A stretch of DNA of 13,790 nucleotides, taken from Halieaceae bacterium UBA3479. Lineage in GTDB: Bacteria > Pseudomonadota > Gammaproteobacteria > Pseudomonadales > Halieaceae. Position 1 is the stretch's first letter, and each line of letters begins with the position of its first letter. The position numbers and the translations under genes were made by a program. The notes under the pieces are model-generated. The model worked only from the letters and a program-made list of their open reading frames with translations. It was not told where the DNA came from and searched no databases. Below are positions 1 to 7,882 of this stretch, piece after piece. The DNA lies in assembly GCA_002377985.1 (NCBI GenBank), contig DFQW01000097.1, forward strand, positions 2,084 through 15,873. Reading direction: 5' to 3'.

Positions 1-419
1 GGGTCCGTCTGGGTAATCTCCAGCTCGATAAAATTAGGGGGCGTTACCGCCAGAGGCGAGCCGTTGTATAACGTAATCTCGTAACGCTCTTGTTCCTTTA
101 GCCATTTTCCGGTGTCACCCACCGCATCGCGATCTGCGCTGTATTGCTCGTAGGTAGACGGATCCATGAAGTACCAGAATTCGCCGTCGGTGTAGGAGTA
201 CTCGAGTCCCACATCCATCACATCAGCCCCTTCGAGGGTATCCCCGGATTTAAAGGTGCGCTCCCAAACGCGACCCGACTTGAGGTTGCGTAATCGGACG
301 CGATTGAACGCCTGACCCTTTCCCGGCTTGACAAACTCGTTCTCTAAAATGGAGCAGGGTTCGCCATCCAGCATAACCTTCAAGCCAGGCTTAAATTCAT
401 TGGTTGAGAAATTTGGCAT
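1..419 (-). CDS. efp: Elongation factor P, 5' part (C-terminus outside window)
   Basis: EF-P binds the ribosome between the P and E sites and relieves stalling at polyproline stretches. The gene starts at an ATG (417-419, read on the minus strand) and stays open to the window edge, giving 139 codons of a protein that is about 188 aa in E. coli, so roughly the last 48 residues of domain III are missing. The N-terminal KOW-like domain begins [14 protein letters not shown], and the modification loop [10 protein letters not shown] (residues 29-38) carries Lys34, the residue that EpmA/EpmB beta-lysylate in E. coli-type EF-P. The OB domain is recognisable from [20 protein letters not shown] and [10 protein letters not shown]. 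It lies 68 bp downstream of serB on the same strand. A TATCAT at 448-453 could serve as a -10 box, but I see no convincing -35, so read-through from serB is possible. The family assignment is secure; the 3' end is unseen. Confidence 0.96.
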   Translation of the reverse strand, partial: MPNFSTNEFKPGLKVMLDGEPCSILENEFVKPGKGQAFNRVRLRNLKSGRVWERTFKSGDTLEGADVMDVGLEYSYTDGEFWYFMDPSTYEQYSADRDAVGDTGKWLKEQERYEITLYNGSPLAVTPPNFIELEITQTD

Positions 420-487
420 CTCGGGCGACCTGATTATGAAAAGCGCGATGATACCGCAGGCCCATCGCTGGGAGTACTTTCACATAC

Positions 488-1408
488 TCAATCCGTGCCA
501 AATTCACCCTCGCTGCCGAGCAGGTAACAAATGCCGTCCAAGCCACCGTAGGTCACTTCAATCGGACTCGCAGCGCGCACTGTGGGCTTGGCATGGAATG
601 CGACGCCCAGGCCGGCAAGCGCCATCATCGAGAGGTCGTTCGCGCCGTCGCCCACGGCAATGGTCTGCTCGACGCCAATACCCAGTTTGTCAGCCATCGC
701 CTGCAGCGCCATGGCTTTGTACTCCCGATTCACAATAGGCGGAATAACCGCTCCCGTTACCATACCGCCCTCTATTTCAAGCGCGTTCGCGACCACCTCG
801 TCAAAACCAAAATCCTGTTGTAAGCGTTTCGCGATGGGCAGAAATCCCCCGGAAAAAATCGCGAGCGTCATCCCCCTCGCCCGCAAGGTCGTTGTCATCT
901 CCTGCAGACCTTCCTTGATTGGAAGCCGATCAGCGAGGACCTCTACCGCCTCTGCATTAAGGCCTTTAAGCAAAGCGAGGCGGGTGCGGAAGCTCTCATC
1001 AAAGTCCACCTCCCCGCGCATGGCGCTTGCCGTAATGGCAGCAACCTCGTCACCCACCCCTGCAACGGCTGCCAACTCATCAATCACCTCACAATCGATC
1101 AGCGTTGAATCCATGTCGAATGCCGCCAATCGATAGCGACAGGTGCGCATCGCTCGAGGCTGCAAAGCCAGATCGACACGGTGGCGATCAGACAGATCTC
1201 TCAGGCGTCGGGAAAGACCCGCTTCGTCCGGGCAATCAATCCAGAAGTTGTGCACGGCCCGCGACGCCGATAGCGTCACGGGCACCGGCATCGCGCGATA
1301 ATCCAGCACCGCGCCACCCCCTGCTATAACAGCCTGCTCAACGGACTGCAGTTCAAATTGGGTACCGCCCGGCACCATTAACACGATGACATGCGTCGCG
1401 CCGCTCAC
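488..1408 (-). CDS. serB: Phosphoserine phosphatase SerB
   Basis: SerB performs the last step of serine synthesis, hydrolysing O-phospho-L-serine to L-serine in the cytoplasm. The 306-aa product has an ACT-like N-terminal region (about residues 5-85) followed by a HAD-superfamily catalytic domain. Motif I is DMDST (98-102, nucleophile Asp98), motif II the Ser of FSGGF (185-189), the motif III Lys is probably in NREYK (227-231), and motif IV is GDGANDLSMM (253-262). Length is close to E. coli SerB (322 aa). The start is a GTG (1406-1408). An ATG 13 bases upstream is in another frame and stops after four codons, so it is not an alternative start. The ribosome binding site is weak (GGGA or GAG upstream). 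The gene is divergent from the AhpA-like gene, as serB and ytjB are in E. coli, and efp follows on the same strand. Confidence 0.95.
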   Translation of the reverse strand: MSGATHVIVLMVPGGTQFELQSVEQAVIAGGGAVLDYRAMPVPVTLSASRAVHNFWIDCPDEAGLSRRLRDLSDRHRVDLALQPRAMRTCRYRLAAFDMDSTLIDCEVIDELAAVAGVGDEVAAITASAMRGEVDFDESFRTRLALLKGLNAEAVEVLADRLPIKEGLQEMTTTLRARGMTLAIFSGGFLPIAKRLQQDFGFDEVVANALEIEGGMVTGAVIPPIVNREYKAMALQAMADKLGIGVEQTIAVGDGANDLSMMALAGLGVAFHAKPTVRAASPIEVTYGGLDGICYLLGSEGEFGTD

Positions 1409-1460
1409 GAATCACTCATTCCCGTTACTTGAAAGATAGGTCGCGGCGTTCTCACATCTC

Positions 1461-1489
1461 ATAACATCCGCGGTCATGAAGTTTATACT
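1461..1489 (+). promoter_or_regulatory. Candidate sigma-70 promoter of the AhpA-like gene
   Basis: A -10 box TATACT (1484-1489, 5 of 6 consensus bases) lies 17 bp after a -35-like ATAACA (1461-1466, 4 of 6). Transcription would start near 1496, giving a leader of about 20 nt that holds the GGAGA ribosome binding site at 1505-1509. This is a motif match only. No equally good promoter for the divergent serB is visible in the same gap. Confidence 0.5.
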
Positions 1490-1515
1490 GAACGCCGTGG
1501 TCATGGAGACACGCT

Positions 1516-2790
1516 GTGGAACCAATTTTACGACGATTACGTCACCAACCCCTGTCTTACCAACTGGCATTGGTGGCCGCGGGCTGTTGCCTGCTCGCCA
1601 CGCTAATTCTGGTCGCGGTCGCCTCACAATCCACCCACTCGATCCTGAACGCGACCCTGACCGAGCACGCGGAAGCCGCGGTTGCTAACCTTGGCGCTCG
1701 GGCGGGTACCGAGTTGGCTACGGGTGACCGGCTGGGACTGGCGACAGCGCTACAGTTCTACACGGACCAGAGCCTATTCTCGGGTGCCCGAGCACTCGAT
1801 ATCGAGGGCAACGAGCTCGCGGTCGCAGGCACTATTGCAGCGAATGCTTCGCCCTACAGTCATGACATCTTGATCGACGGCAATACGGCAGGATCGGTGG
1901 AGCTGTATCTCGATTTGACCCCCCAATTAGCCGCCAGAGAGACATTGATGTGGGGGTTGATCGCACTGGCTGCCCTGCTCAGTACCGCTGTTTTTGCGAT
2001 CACGCGGCCCATGGGGCAGCGGCTGGCAAGTGATATCAGCGAAGCTGTGGCGCAACTGGATGCGATCTCCGACGAATCATCGGTCTCGCTTAATGAGGTG
2101 CTCAAACTCCGAGACAGTATAAACGCGCTCCCGCTGGACCTGCTCAAATCGCAGAACCTCTCCCAGCCCGGTGACGACCACTATCGAGACACCGCCATTT
2201 TATGTATCTCCCTGAAACATTTACCCGGTTATCTCGACACGCTGGATGACAGCCGATTGCAGGAGTACGTTGGTTTATTACATCGCATTGCTTTTGGCAG
2301 CGCCGGTTTCTACGGGGGTGAGCTGTCGGTGATCAGGCAGTTTGGCCTCGCCATCTACTTTTCGGGAGCCCACTCCATCGGGTCACCAGTGCTGCGGGCA
2401 GCGAGTTGCGCCTGGCTCTTGGCCCAAGCGACAACGTTGGCAGAAAAAACCGAACGGCTGTCGTTTCTGCCCGGATTGGCAATCGGTATCAGTGAGCTGG
2501 GCCGGGGAGACGCTGAAAATATTTATCCGGGCCTCTACACCCAGGCGACGCTCGATGACTTACTGGAACTATCTCGCCAGGATGTTGACGCCATTTTGCT
2601 CTCTTCACGTGCAGCGGAAGATGAAGGCCTGACGTCGCGCATCGGAATCGATGTTATTGATGAAAAATGGATGGCGATAGGCGACATCAGCAGTCGTCAC
2701 ATGGACTTACTCAGCCGCCAGCTCACCCTGTTACGAAGGGTTATTACGCCCGTAGACGAGGATAGCCCTCAGGGTTTTCTGCCGTTTTGA
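1516..2790 (+). CDS. AhpA/YtjB(Smp)-like two-TM membrane protein with degenerate cyclase-like cytoplasmic domain
   Basis: The 424-aa product starts at GTG (1516) behind a good ribosome binding site, GGAGA at 1505-1509. It has a basic N-terminus, a first membrane segment (about 16-38), an extracytoplasmic stretch (about 39-142), a second membrane segment (about 143-163) and a long cytoplasmic part. Together with its position divergent from serB, this layout matches the AhpA/YtjB (Smp) membrane protein group, whose function is poorly known; E. coli YtjB is about half this length. Residues about 225-370 read like a class III nucleotide cyclase fold: a strand at AILCISL, then YGGEL, GLAIYF, GLAIGIS and AILLSS at the expected spacing. 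The metal-binding Asp positions appear lost (CIS and QFG where an Asp is usual), so activity is unlikely. The cyclase comparison is inference by eye. The gene ends 5 bp from the convergent parC stop. Confidence 0.72.
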   Translation: MEPILRRLRHQPLSYQLALVAAGCCLLATLILVAVASQSTHSILNATLTEHAEAAVANLGARAGTELATGDRLGLATALQFYTDQSLFSGARALDIEGNELAVAGTIAANASPYSHDILIDGNTAGSVELYLDLTPQLAARETLMWGLIALAALLSTAVFAITRPMGQRLASDISEAVAQLDAISDESSVSLNEVLKLRDSINALPLDLLKSQNLSQPGDDHYRDTAILCISLKHLPGYLDTLDDSRLQEYVGLLHRIAFGSAGFYGGELSVIRQFGLAIYFSGAHSIGSPVLRAASCAWLLAQATTLAEKTERLSFLPGLAIGISELGRGDAENIYPGLYTQATLDDLLELSRQDVDAILLSSRAAEDEGLTSRIGIDVIDEKWMAIGDISSRHMDLLSRQLTLLRRVITPVDEDSPQGFLPF

Positions 2791-2795
2791 AGGTG

Positions 2796-5048
2796 TTAAC
2801 TGCTGACCACTGCCACATGACTCACGCGCTGGTACCCCTTGGGCAGTTTGCTCCCCCGTCGCCCTCTCTCTCCCTTGAAGTGCTCCAGCTCCGACCATTT
2901 GAAGTTGCGATAATGACCGCCAGACGTGACTTGCAGCGTGTCGCCTTCTGAGACGACACATAAACCCACAACGAACTCCTCGCGAGCCGCCGCCCGAGCG
3001 GAAGGAATGCCAATTAATTTGTTACCTTTACCCCGCGCCAGCTCAGGCACGTCGTTGAGTGAGAAAACAAGCATTCGCCCCTCATTGGTGGCAACAACAA
3101 CCCAGGACTCCGAGACACCGGGAATCACCGCTGGCGGCAGCACACGGGCATTCTTGGGCAGTGCCAGCATCGCCTTGCCCGCTTTGTTCTTGGCTTGCAA
3201 CTGCGCAAACTGGACGACAAAGCCGTAACCCGCATCACTGGCGAGCAGGAAACGATCCGTCTCCTGCCCGGTTAACAGCCCCTCAAAGGTCGCACCTGAA
3301 GGCGGGTTGATCCGGCCTGTCAAAGGCTCCCCCTGTCCCCGCGCGGAAGGCAGCTGATGCGTGGGGATGGTGTAGGCGCGACCCGTAGAATCCAGAACGA
3401 CCGTGGGTAAATTCGATTTACCCTTGGCCGCGAACCGGAAGCTGTCCCCGGATTTATAGCTGAGCGCCGACGGGTCAATATCGTGCCCCTTAGCCGCCCG
3501 AATCCAGCCCTTCTCGGAAAGAACAATGGTCAGAGGATCCGCTGTCGTTAACTCAAGCTCGTTGAAGGCTCTCGCCTCCTCGCGGATCATCAGCGGCGAC
3601 TTACGTGCATCGCCATGGGCTGCGACCACGTCATTGAGCTCACGCTTGATTAATGTTTTTAAACGCGCTTCGCTACCGAGAGTCTGCTTCAGCGCGTCGC
3701 GCTCGGCGGCCAACTCATCCTGCTCGCCGCGGATTTTCATCTCCTCAAGCTTGGCCAGATTTCTGAGCTTGAGGTCGAGGATGGCCTCCGCCTGAGTATC
3801 GGAGATCCTGAACGCCTTGATCAGGGCAGGTTTAGGCTCTTCCTCCTCACGGATAATCCGAATGACCTCATCAATGTTAAGGAAAGCGATGAGGTAGCCA
3901 TCGAGTATGTGGAGTCGCCGCTCCACGCGGTCGAGCCTGTGAGCGAGACGACGCTTGACCGTTGACTTTCGGAAGTGCAGCCACTCCTTGAGAATCGTGA
4001 GCAGCGACTTCACGCCAGGTCTGCCGTCTATACCGATGACGTTAAGGTTGACCCGATAGGTGCGCTCGAGATCCGTAGTCGCAAAGAGGTGGCTCATCAC
4101 GGCATCGACGTCGATTCGGTTGGATCGAGGCACCAGTACCAATCGCGTGGGATGCTCGTGGTCTGACTCATCGCGCAAATCGGAAACCATCGGCAATTTT
4201 CGGGCCTGCATCTGCGCGGCAATCTGCTCCAGCACCTTGGCCCCCGACACCTGATAAGGCAGGGAATGGATCACAACCACACCATCCTCCACTGCATATG
4301 CTGCACGCACCCGGAGTGCGCCGCGACCCGTCTCGTACAGGGCCAGCATTTCGTCGGCGGGCGTTACTATCTCAGCTGAGGTTGGAAAATCAGGGCCCTT
4401 GATGAACTGGCAGAGGTCAGCGACGCTCGCTTTGGGTGACTCGAGCAAATGGATGGTGGCAGCCACAACCTCCGCGAGATTGTGCGGCGGAATATCGGTG
4501 GCCATGCCAACTGCGATCCCGGTGGTGCCGTTAAGTAACAGATTGGGCACCTGCGCGGGCAGCACCATGGGTTCGTCGAGGGTGCCATCAAAATTGGGCT
4601 GCCAATCAACGGTGCCCTGACCGAGCTCGGAGAGGAGAACGTCGGCATAGGCGGTAAGGCGTGACTCGGTATACCGCATGGCGGCAAACGACTTGGGATC
4701 ATCCGCAGAACCCCAGTTGCCCTGACCGTCTACCAACGGGTAGCGATAGGAGAAATTCTGCGCCATCAGCACCATCGCCTCATAGGCTGCGCTGTCACCA
4801 TGGGGGTGGAACTTACCGATGACATCCCCCACGGTACGTGCCGATTTTTTATATTTGGCACTGGCTTTGAGCCCCAGCTCGCTCATGGCGTAGACGATGC
4901 GTCGCTGTACCGGCTTTAGCCCGTCGCCAATATGTGGCAGGGCACGGTCAAGGATCACGTACATCGAATAGTCGAGATAGGCTTTCTCCGCGTAATCCTT
5001 GAGGGAAAGCTGCTCGACATCTATCGCCGGCTGCATCAAATCTGTCAT
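2796..5048 (-). CDS. parC: DNA topoisomerase IV subunit A
   Basis: ParC is the DNA-cleaving subunit of topoisomerase IV, which with ParE decatenates daughter chromosomes. The product is 750 aa (E. coli 752). The breakage-reunion domain shows [12 protein letters not shown] (49-60), the quinolone-resistance region [13 protein letters not shown] (78-90) and the catalytic tyrosine in AAMRYTESR (Tyr126, equal to E. coli Tyr120). Ser86 and Glu90 correspond to E. coli Ser80 and Glu84, so the usual quinolone-resistance substitutions are absent. A coiled-coil tower and a C-terminal beta-pinwheel region follow. The start is the ATG at 5046-5048; a second ATG four codons later lacks a ribosome binding site. 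parE is not adjacent here: the gene upstream is on the other strand. The 3' end is tail to tail with the AhpA-like gene, with 5 bp between stops and no room for a dedicated terminator. Confidence 0.97.
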   Translation of the reverse strand: MTDLMQPAIDVEQLSLKDYAEKAYLDYSMYVILDRALPHIGDGLKPVQRRIVYAMSELGLKASAKYKKSARTVGDVIGKFHPHGDSAAYEAMVLMAQNFSYRYPLVDGQGNWGSADDPKSFAAMRYTESRLTAYADVLLSELGQGTVDWQPNFDGTLDEPMVLPAQVPNLLLNGTTGIAVGMATDIPPHNLAEVVAATIHLLESPKASVADLCQFIKGPDFPTSAEIVTPADEMLALYETGRGALRVRAAYAVEDGVVVIHSLPYQVSGAKVLEQIAAQMQARKLPMVSDLRDESDHEHPTRLVLVPRSNRIDVDAVMSHLFATTDLERTYRVNLNVIGIDGRPGVKSLLTILKEWLHFRKSTVKRRLAHRLDRVERRLHILDGYLIAFLNIDEVIRIIREEEEPKPALIKAFRISDTQAEAILDLKLRNLAKLEEMKIRGEQDELAAERDALKQTLGSEARLKTLIKRELNDVVAAHGDARKSPLMIREEARAFNELELTTADPLTIVLSEKGWIRAAKGHDIDPSALSYKSGDSFRFAAKGKSNLPTVVLDSTGRAYTIPTHQLPSARGQGEPLTGRINPPSGATFEGLLTGQETDRFLLASDAGYGFVVQFAQLQAKNKAGKAMLALPKNARVLPPAVIPGVSESWVVVATNEGRMLVFSLNDVPELARGKGNKLIGIPSARAAAREEFVVGLCVVSEGDTLQVTSGGHYRNFKWSELEHFKGERGRRGSKLPKGYQRVSHVAVVSS

Positions 5049-5148
5049 GGTCTTGAGGCTCTCTTCAGGTAAGTGACGCGGGCATCACTGCGGACTCCTG
5101 CAAGCGCGCTATCCTAACGCACCCGGAACTGGAAATACCACGGAGTAA

Positions 5149-5164
5149 GTGATCCCATGATCAC
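5149..5164. repeat. Perfect 6+6 bp inverted repeat upstream of the ElaA-type gene
   Basis: GTGATC (5149-5154) and GATCAC (5159-5164) are perfect inverted repeats separated by CCAT. The dyad is about 30 bp upstream of the acetyltransferase start and overlaps the start of a possible leader ORF. It could be an operator or a small RNA hairpin over a translation start. A 6-bp arm can arise by chance, so the role is unproven. Confidence 0.4.
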
Positions 5165-5198
5165 CGAAACGGAGAACCCCGTTGAGGACATGGTATGA
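5157..5198 (+). CDS. Possible 13-codon leader ORF coupled to the ElaA-type gene
   Basis: An ATG at 5157 opens a frame reading MITETENPVEDMV that ends in TGA at 5196-5198. The stop shares the ATGA overlap with the start of the next gene (5195), a geometry typical of translational coupling. A GGAG (5142-5145) lies 11 nt upstream, which is somewhat far for a ribosome binding site. The downstream gene has its own strong GAGGA, inside this ORF. The start codon sits in the spacer of the 5149-5164 dyad. The peptide resembles nothing I know and may not be made; the case rests on geometry only. Confidence 0.25.
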   Translation: MITETENPVEDMV

Positions 5199-5668
5199 AA
5201 ACGCTGACAGAGCAGGAGCGGCAGGCACTAACGCAGCGCTGGCGACATTTCGATGTGTTCACTGTCTCGGAATGGCATCGCCTGCTTGCCCTGCGCACGG
5301 CCATTTTTGTTGTCGAGCAACAATGCCCCTATCAGGAAGTCGACGACAAAGACCCTGTCTGTTGGCATCTCGAACTATTGCATGAACAGCGACTCATCGG
5401 CACTTTACGCGTCGTGCCACCCGGCGTGACCTATGTGGAATGCGCTATCGGTAGAGTGGCTATAGCGCCCGCGTACCGAGGAATGGGACTGGGGCGAGAC
5501 CTGATGGAGAGTGCGCTGAACTTCTGCGCGGCGCGATGGCCGGAAGGCATCCGACTTAGCGCGCAGGCCTATTTACAATCCTTCTACGAATCACTGGGAT
5601 TCGGGGCAACGGGTGCGCCCTACCTAGAGGATGACATTCCCCATATCGAGATGCTAAGACGCTTTTGA
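5195..5668 (+). CDS. elaA: ElaA-type GNAT N-acetyltransferase
   Basis: This 157-aa single-domain protein belongs to the GNAT acetyl-CoA-dependent acetyltransferases, nearest the ElaA group, whose substrate is not established. ElaA hallmarks are LRTAIFVVEQQCPYQEVDDKD (33-53), the acetyl-CoA pyrophosphate-binding loop YRGMGLGRDLM (94-104), the segment AQAYLQSFYESLGF (123-136) and the ending DDIPHIEMLRR. Length matches E. coli ElaA (153 aa). The ATG at 5195 follows GAGGA (5184-5188) at 6 nt. A short leader ORF may overlap the start. The gene stands alone between the divergent parC and the convergent typA, whose stop lies 3 bp away. No signal peptide is seen, so the product should be cytoplasmic. 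Confidence 0.9.
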   Translation: MKTLTEQERQALTQRWRHFDVFTVSEWHRLLALRTAIFVVEQQCPYQEVDDKDPVCWHLELLHEQRLIGTLRVVPPGVTYVECAIGRVAIAPAYRGMGLGRDLMESALNFCAARWPEGIRLSAQAYLQSFYESLGFGATGAPYLEDDIPHIEMLRRF

Positions 5669-5671
5669 TAA

Positions 5672-7486
5672 TCAGGCGGCGGAGCGCGCGGCGCGCTTGC
5701 GTTCGTGCTCCAACAGCCACTTTTTACGCAGGCGGATGCTGTCAGGGGTGACCTCCACCAGCTCATCCTCGTCGATAAATTCCAGCGCCTGTTCCAGCGA
5801 GTGTCGAACCGGCGGCGTCAGCGTCAGCGCATCATCATTGCCCGATGCCCGCACGTTGGTCAGCTGCTTCGCCTTGGTAGGATTGACGACCAGATCGTTG
5901 CCACGACTATGCAAACCGACAATTTGGCCCTCGTATACCTGTACGTTGGGTTCAATAAACAGCCGCCCTCTATCCTGGAGCGCATGCAGGGCGTAGGCCA
6001 GCGTCTTGCCATTTACCATCGAGACCAGCACGCCATTCTGGCGTTCAGCCAGGGTCGCTGCCGTAACCGGGCCATAGTGGTCAAACACATGGGTCATAAT
6101 CCCCGAGCCCGACGTCAATGTCAGAAACAGTGATCTAAATCCGATCAGGCCGCGCGCGGGCACGATAAATTCAAGACGTACCCTGCCTTTACCATCGAGC
6201 GTCAACCGCGTTAAGTCTGCGCGTCGCAGACCCAGCTCTTCCATTACGGCGCCCTGGTGCTGTTCGTCGATGTCCACTACCAGTTGCTCGTAGGGCTCAC
6301 TTAACACGCCGTCTATGGTTTTCTGAATGACCTCAGGCCGTGATACCCCGAGCTCGAAACCCTCTCGTCGCATACTCTCAATAAGCACCGACAAATGCAG
6401 TTCGCCTCGACCCGATACCTTGAACTTGTCGGCGGTTTCACCGGGTTCGACGCGTAATGCCACATTGTGGATCAGCTCGCGCTCCAGCCGCTCCTTGATA
6501 TTGCGTGAGGTGACAAATTTGCCCTCGCGCCCGGCGAAGGGCGAATCATTCACCTGAAAGGTCATGCTGACAGTAGGCTCGTCCACGGTGAGCGCAGGCA
6601 ATGCATCGGGCTTGGCTGGATCGCACAAGGTGTCTGAGATTAGAAGGCCATCGATCCCGGTAACACAGACAATGTCGCCCGCCTTCGCTGAAGCCACTTC
6701 AACTCGCTCCAGTCCCTCATAACCCATGATCTGTAATATCCGACCCGAACGGATCTTGCCCTCGCGTCCAATAATGGTGACTGGGGTGTTGGTGGAGACT
6801 TTACCCCGGGTAATGCGGCCCACGCCGATGACGCCAACATAGCTCGAGTAATCCAATGCTGAAATTTGCATCTGAAGCGGGCCTTCGGCGTCTACTTCAG
6901 GAGCTGGCACACAGGCTTCGATCGCCTCAAAAAGCGGCGTCATGTCACTGGCCATATGCTCAGGGTCCTGCCCGGCAATACCCAGCACTGCAGAGGTGTA
7001 CACCACGGGAAAATCAAGCTGTGACTCGTTGGCGCCGAGCGCATCAAAGAGATCAAACACCTGATCGACAACCCAGTCGGGTCGGGCGCCATCACGGTCG
7101 ATCTTGTTAATTACCACGATTGGATTCAGTCCGCGCTCAAATGCTTTAGATGTCACGAACCGGGTCTGGGGCATTGGGCCGTCTACAGCATCAACCAGCA
7201 GAAGCACTGAGTCCACCATGGACAGTACGCGCTCTACCTCGCCACCAAAATCCGCGTGCCCGGGCGTGTCGACAATATTGATGCGGTAATCCCGCCAGGT
7301 GATCGCGGTGTTTTTGGCGAGAATCGTGATGCCTCGCTCCCGCTCCTGGTCATTGGAATCCATCACGCGCTGGGCGCCCGCGAGCTTCCTATCTAGGGTG
7401 CCTGATTGTTGCAACAGACAATCCACCAGCGTGGTTTTGCCATGGTCAACGTGGGCAATGATGGCGATATTGCGAAGGGCGCGCAT
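5672..7486 (-). CDS. typA: Ribosome-associated translational GTPase TypA/BipA
   Basis: TypA (BipA) is an EF-G-like GTPase that binds 70S ribosomes, helps 50S assembly and matters under cold and other stress. The product is 604 aa (E. coli 607). The G domain has the P-loop AHVDHGKTT (11-19), switch I RERGIT (49-54), DTPGHADF (73-80) and NKID (127-130). Domain II, EF-G-like domains III and V, and the BipA-specific C-terminal domain follow, with [11 protein letters not shown] and the basic tail [18 protein letters not shown]. It starts at ATG 7484-7486 with a weak ribosome binding site (GGA at 7 nt or so). It is divergent from glnA, an arrangement shared with E. coli, and convergent with the ElaA-type gene. 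Confidence 0.97.
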   Translation of the reverse strand: MRALRNIAIIAHVDHGKTTLVDCLLQQSGTLDRKLAGAQRVMDSNDQERERGITILAKNTAITWRDYRINIVDTPGHADFGGEVERVLSMVDSVLLLVDAVDGPMPQTRFVTSKAFERGLNPIVVINKIDRDGARPDWVVDQVFDLFDALGANESQLDFPVVYTSAVLGIAGQDPEHMASDMTPLFEAIEACVPAPEVDAEGPLQMQISALDYSSYVGVIGVGRITRGKVSTNTPVTIIGREGKIRSGRILQIMGYEGLERVEVASAKAGDIVCVTGIDGLLISDTLCDPAKPDALPALTVDEPTVSMTFQVNDSPFAGREGKFVTSRNIKERLERELIHNVALRVEPGETADKFKVSGRGELHLSVLIESMRREGFELGVSRPEVIQKTIDGVLSEPYEQLVVDIDEQHQGAVMEELGLRRADLTRLTLDGKGRVRLEFIVPARGLIGFRSLFLTLTSGSGIMTHVFDHYGPVTAATLAERQNGVLVSMVNGKTLAYALHALQDRGRLFIEPNVQVYEGQIVGLHSRGNDLVVNPTKAKQLTNVRASGNDDALTLTPPVRHSLEQALEFIDEDELVEVTPDSIRLRKKWLLEHERKRAARSAA

Positions 7487-7646
7487 GAATAATCCAGATA
7501 ACAGTAAGCGGGTGCGTCAGATGGGCGCGGAGTGTACACCAGCGCAGGCTCACCGGTTCACACAATAAATGCCTATAAAACGGTCTGCAGCGGGCACCAT
7601 TGACCGCCTGACTGAGATACCCGGGCCCGGCGCCAGCGTCGGAAAT
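7487..7646 (-). other. typA upstream half of the typA-glnA intergenic region
   Basis: This part of the 396-bp intergenic region contains no convincing gene. A weak minus-strand promoter candidate has TACACT as -10 (complement of 7531-7536) and TGAACC as -35 (complement of 7555-7560) with an 18-bp spacer; it would start about 38 nt upstream of typA. A second A/T-rich patch at 7562-7580 gives alternative -10 boxes without a matching -35. The palindrome CCGGGCCCGG (7621-7630) has no evident role. The glnA control elements occupy the remainder. Confidence 0.3.
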
Positions 7647-7663
7647 TGCACGATCATGGTGCA
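7647..7663. promoter_or_regulatory. NtrC (GlnG) binding site 1 upstream of glnA
   Basis: TGCACGATCATGGTGCA is a 17-bp dyad matching the enteric NtrC consensus TGCAC-N7-GTGCA; the E. coli glnA site 1 differs mainly in the centre. Outer T/A bases extend the symmetry by one on each side. Its centre (7655) is about 148 bp upstream of the predicted sigma-54 start point, compared with about -140 in E. coli. In the known system phosphorylated NtrC binds here as an enhancer and oligomerises with the neighbouring site. Confidence 0.9.
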
Positions 7664-7677
7664 ATTTTATGATAAAA

Positions 7678-7694
7678 CGCACTATAATAGTGCG
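7678..7694. promoter_or_regulatory. NtrC (GlnG) binding site 2 upstream of glnA
   Basis: CGCACTATAATAGTGCG is a second 17-bp dyad, perfectly symmetrical around A7686. It is centred 31 bp from site 1, or three helical turns, so both sites face the same side of the helix; E. coli has 32 bp. Its centre lies about 117 bp upstream of the sigma-54 start point, compared with -108 in E. coli. The outer bases are C/G rather than T/A, which may make it the weaker site. Confidence 0.85.
7683..7688 (+). promoter_or_regulatory. Possible sigma-70 -10 box nested in NtrC site 2 (glnAp1-like)
   Basis: A perfect TATAAT forms the core of NtrC site 2. The best -35 is poor (GTGCAA at 7659-7664, 18-bp spacer, 3 of 6) and itself lies at the end of NtrC site 1. 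In E. coli the sigma-70 promoter glnAp1 overlaps the NtrC sites and is repressed by NtrC. The same layout is possible here, but the weak -35 and the A/T centre of the dyad could also make the TATAAT fortuitous. Confidence 0.4.
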
Positions 7695-7776
7695 CTCTCT
7701 GGGGTCGCCTGAACAAGTTGATGCAGTAAATCATTAAAAATCAATTGCTTAAAGTTATTGGCGGCGCCCCAAAAGT

Positions 7777-7792
7777 TGGCACGGCCTTTGCA
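7777..7792 (+). promoter_or_regulatory. Sigma-54 (RpoN) promoter of glnA
   Basis: TGGCACG, four bases, then TTGCA matches the RpoN consensus TGGCACG-N4-TTGCW at every fixed position. The invariant GG (7778-7779) and GC (7790-7791) have the required 10 bases between them. Transcription should start near 7803, leaving an 80-nt leader before glnA. Together with two upstream NtrC dyads, this is the glnAp2 type of nitrogen-regulated promoter. Confidence 0.93.
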
Positions 7793-7840
7793 CCGTTCCG
7801 ACGGCTCAGCCAGTGCAGATCGCATTGATTGAAATAATCC

Positions 7841-7856
7841 CCCAGTCAGGACTGGG
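7841..7856 (+). other. Hairpin in the glnA leader just upstream of the ribosome binding site
   Basis: CCCAGT (7841-7846) and ACTGGG (7851-7856) can pair across a CAGG tetraloop in the mRNA; the next inner C and G are also complementary but too close to pair. The stem ends 13 nt before the GGAGGAAG ribosome binding site (7870-7877). No poly-U follows, so it is not a simple terminator. It may only stabilise the 5' end or influence glnA translation; no known riboswitch class is recognised. Confidence 0.4.
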
Positions 7857-7882
7857 TCGCGTTAAAACCGGAGGAAGACAAC

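Noticed and set aside
461-489. Small inverted repeats (CCCA/TGGG and GAGTA/TACTC) after serB
   Set aside because: The stems are only 4-5 bp and lack a U tract, so they are too weak to call a terminator or operator.
328-738. Plus-strand open frame of 136 codons
   Set aside because: It lies antisense across efp and serB, both firmly identified, and its protein is Arg/Ser/Pro-rich without recognisable motifs.
582-1136. Plus-strand open frame of 184 codons antisense to serB
   Set aside because: It is a codon shadow of the SerB catalytic domain in GC-rich sequence, with no ribosome binding site or motif.
7621-7630. Palindrome CCGGGCCCGG between typA and glnA
   Set aside because: Short GC-only palindromes are expected in this composition, and its position fits no known element.
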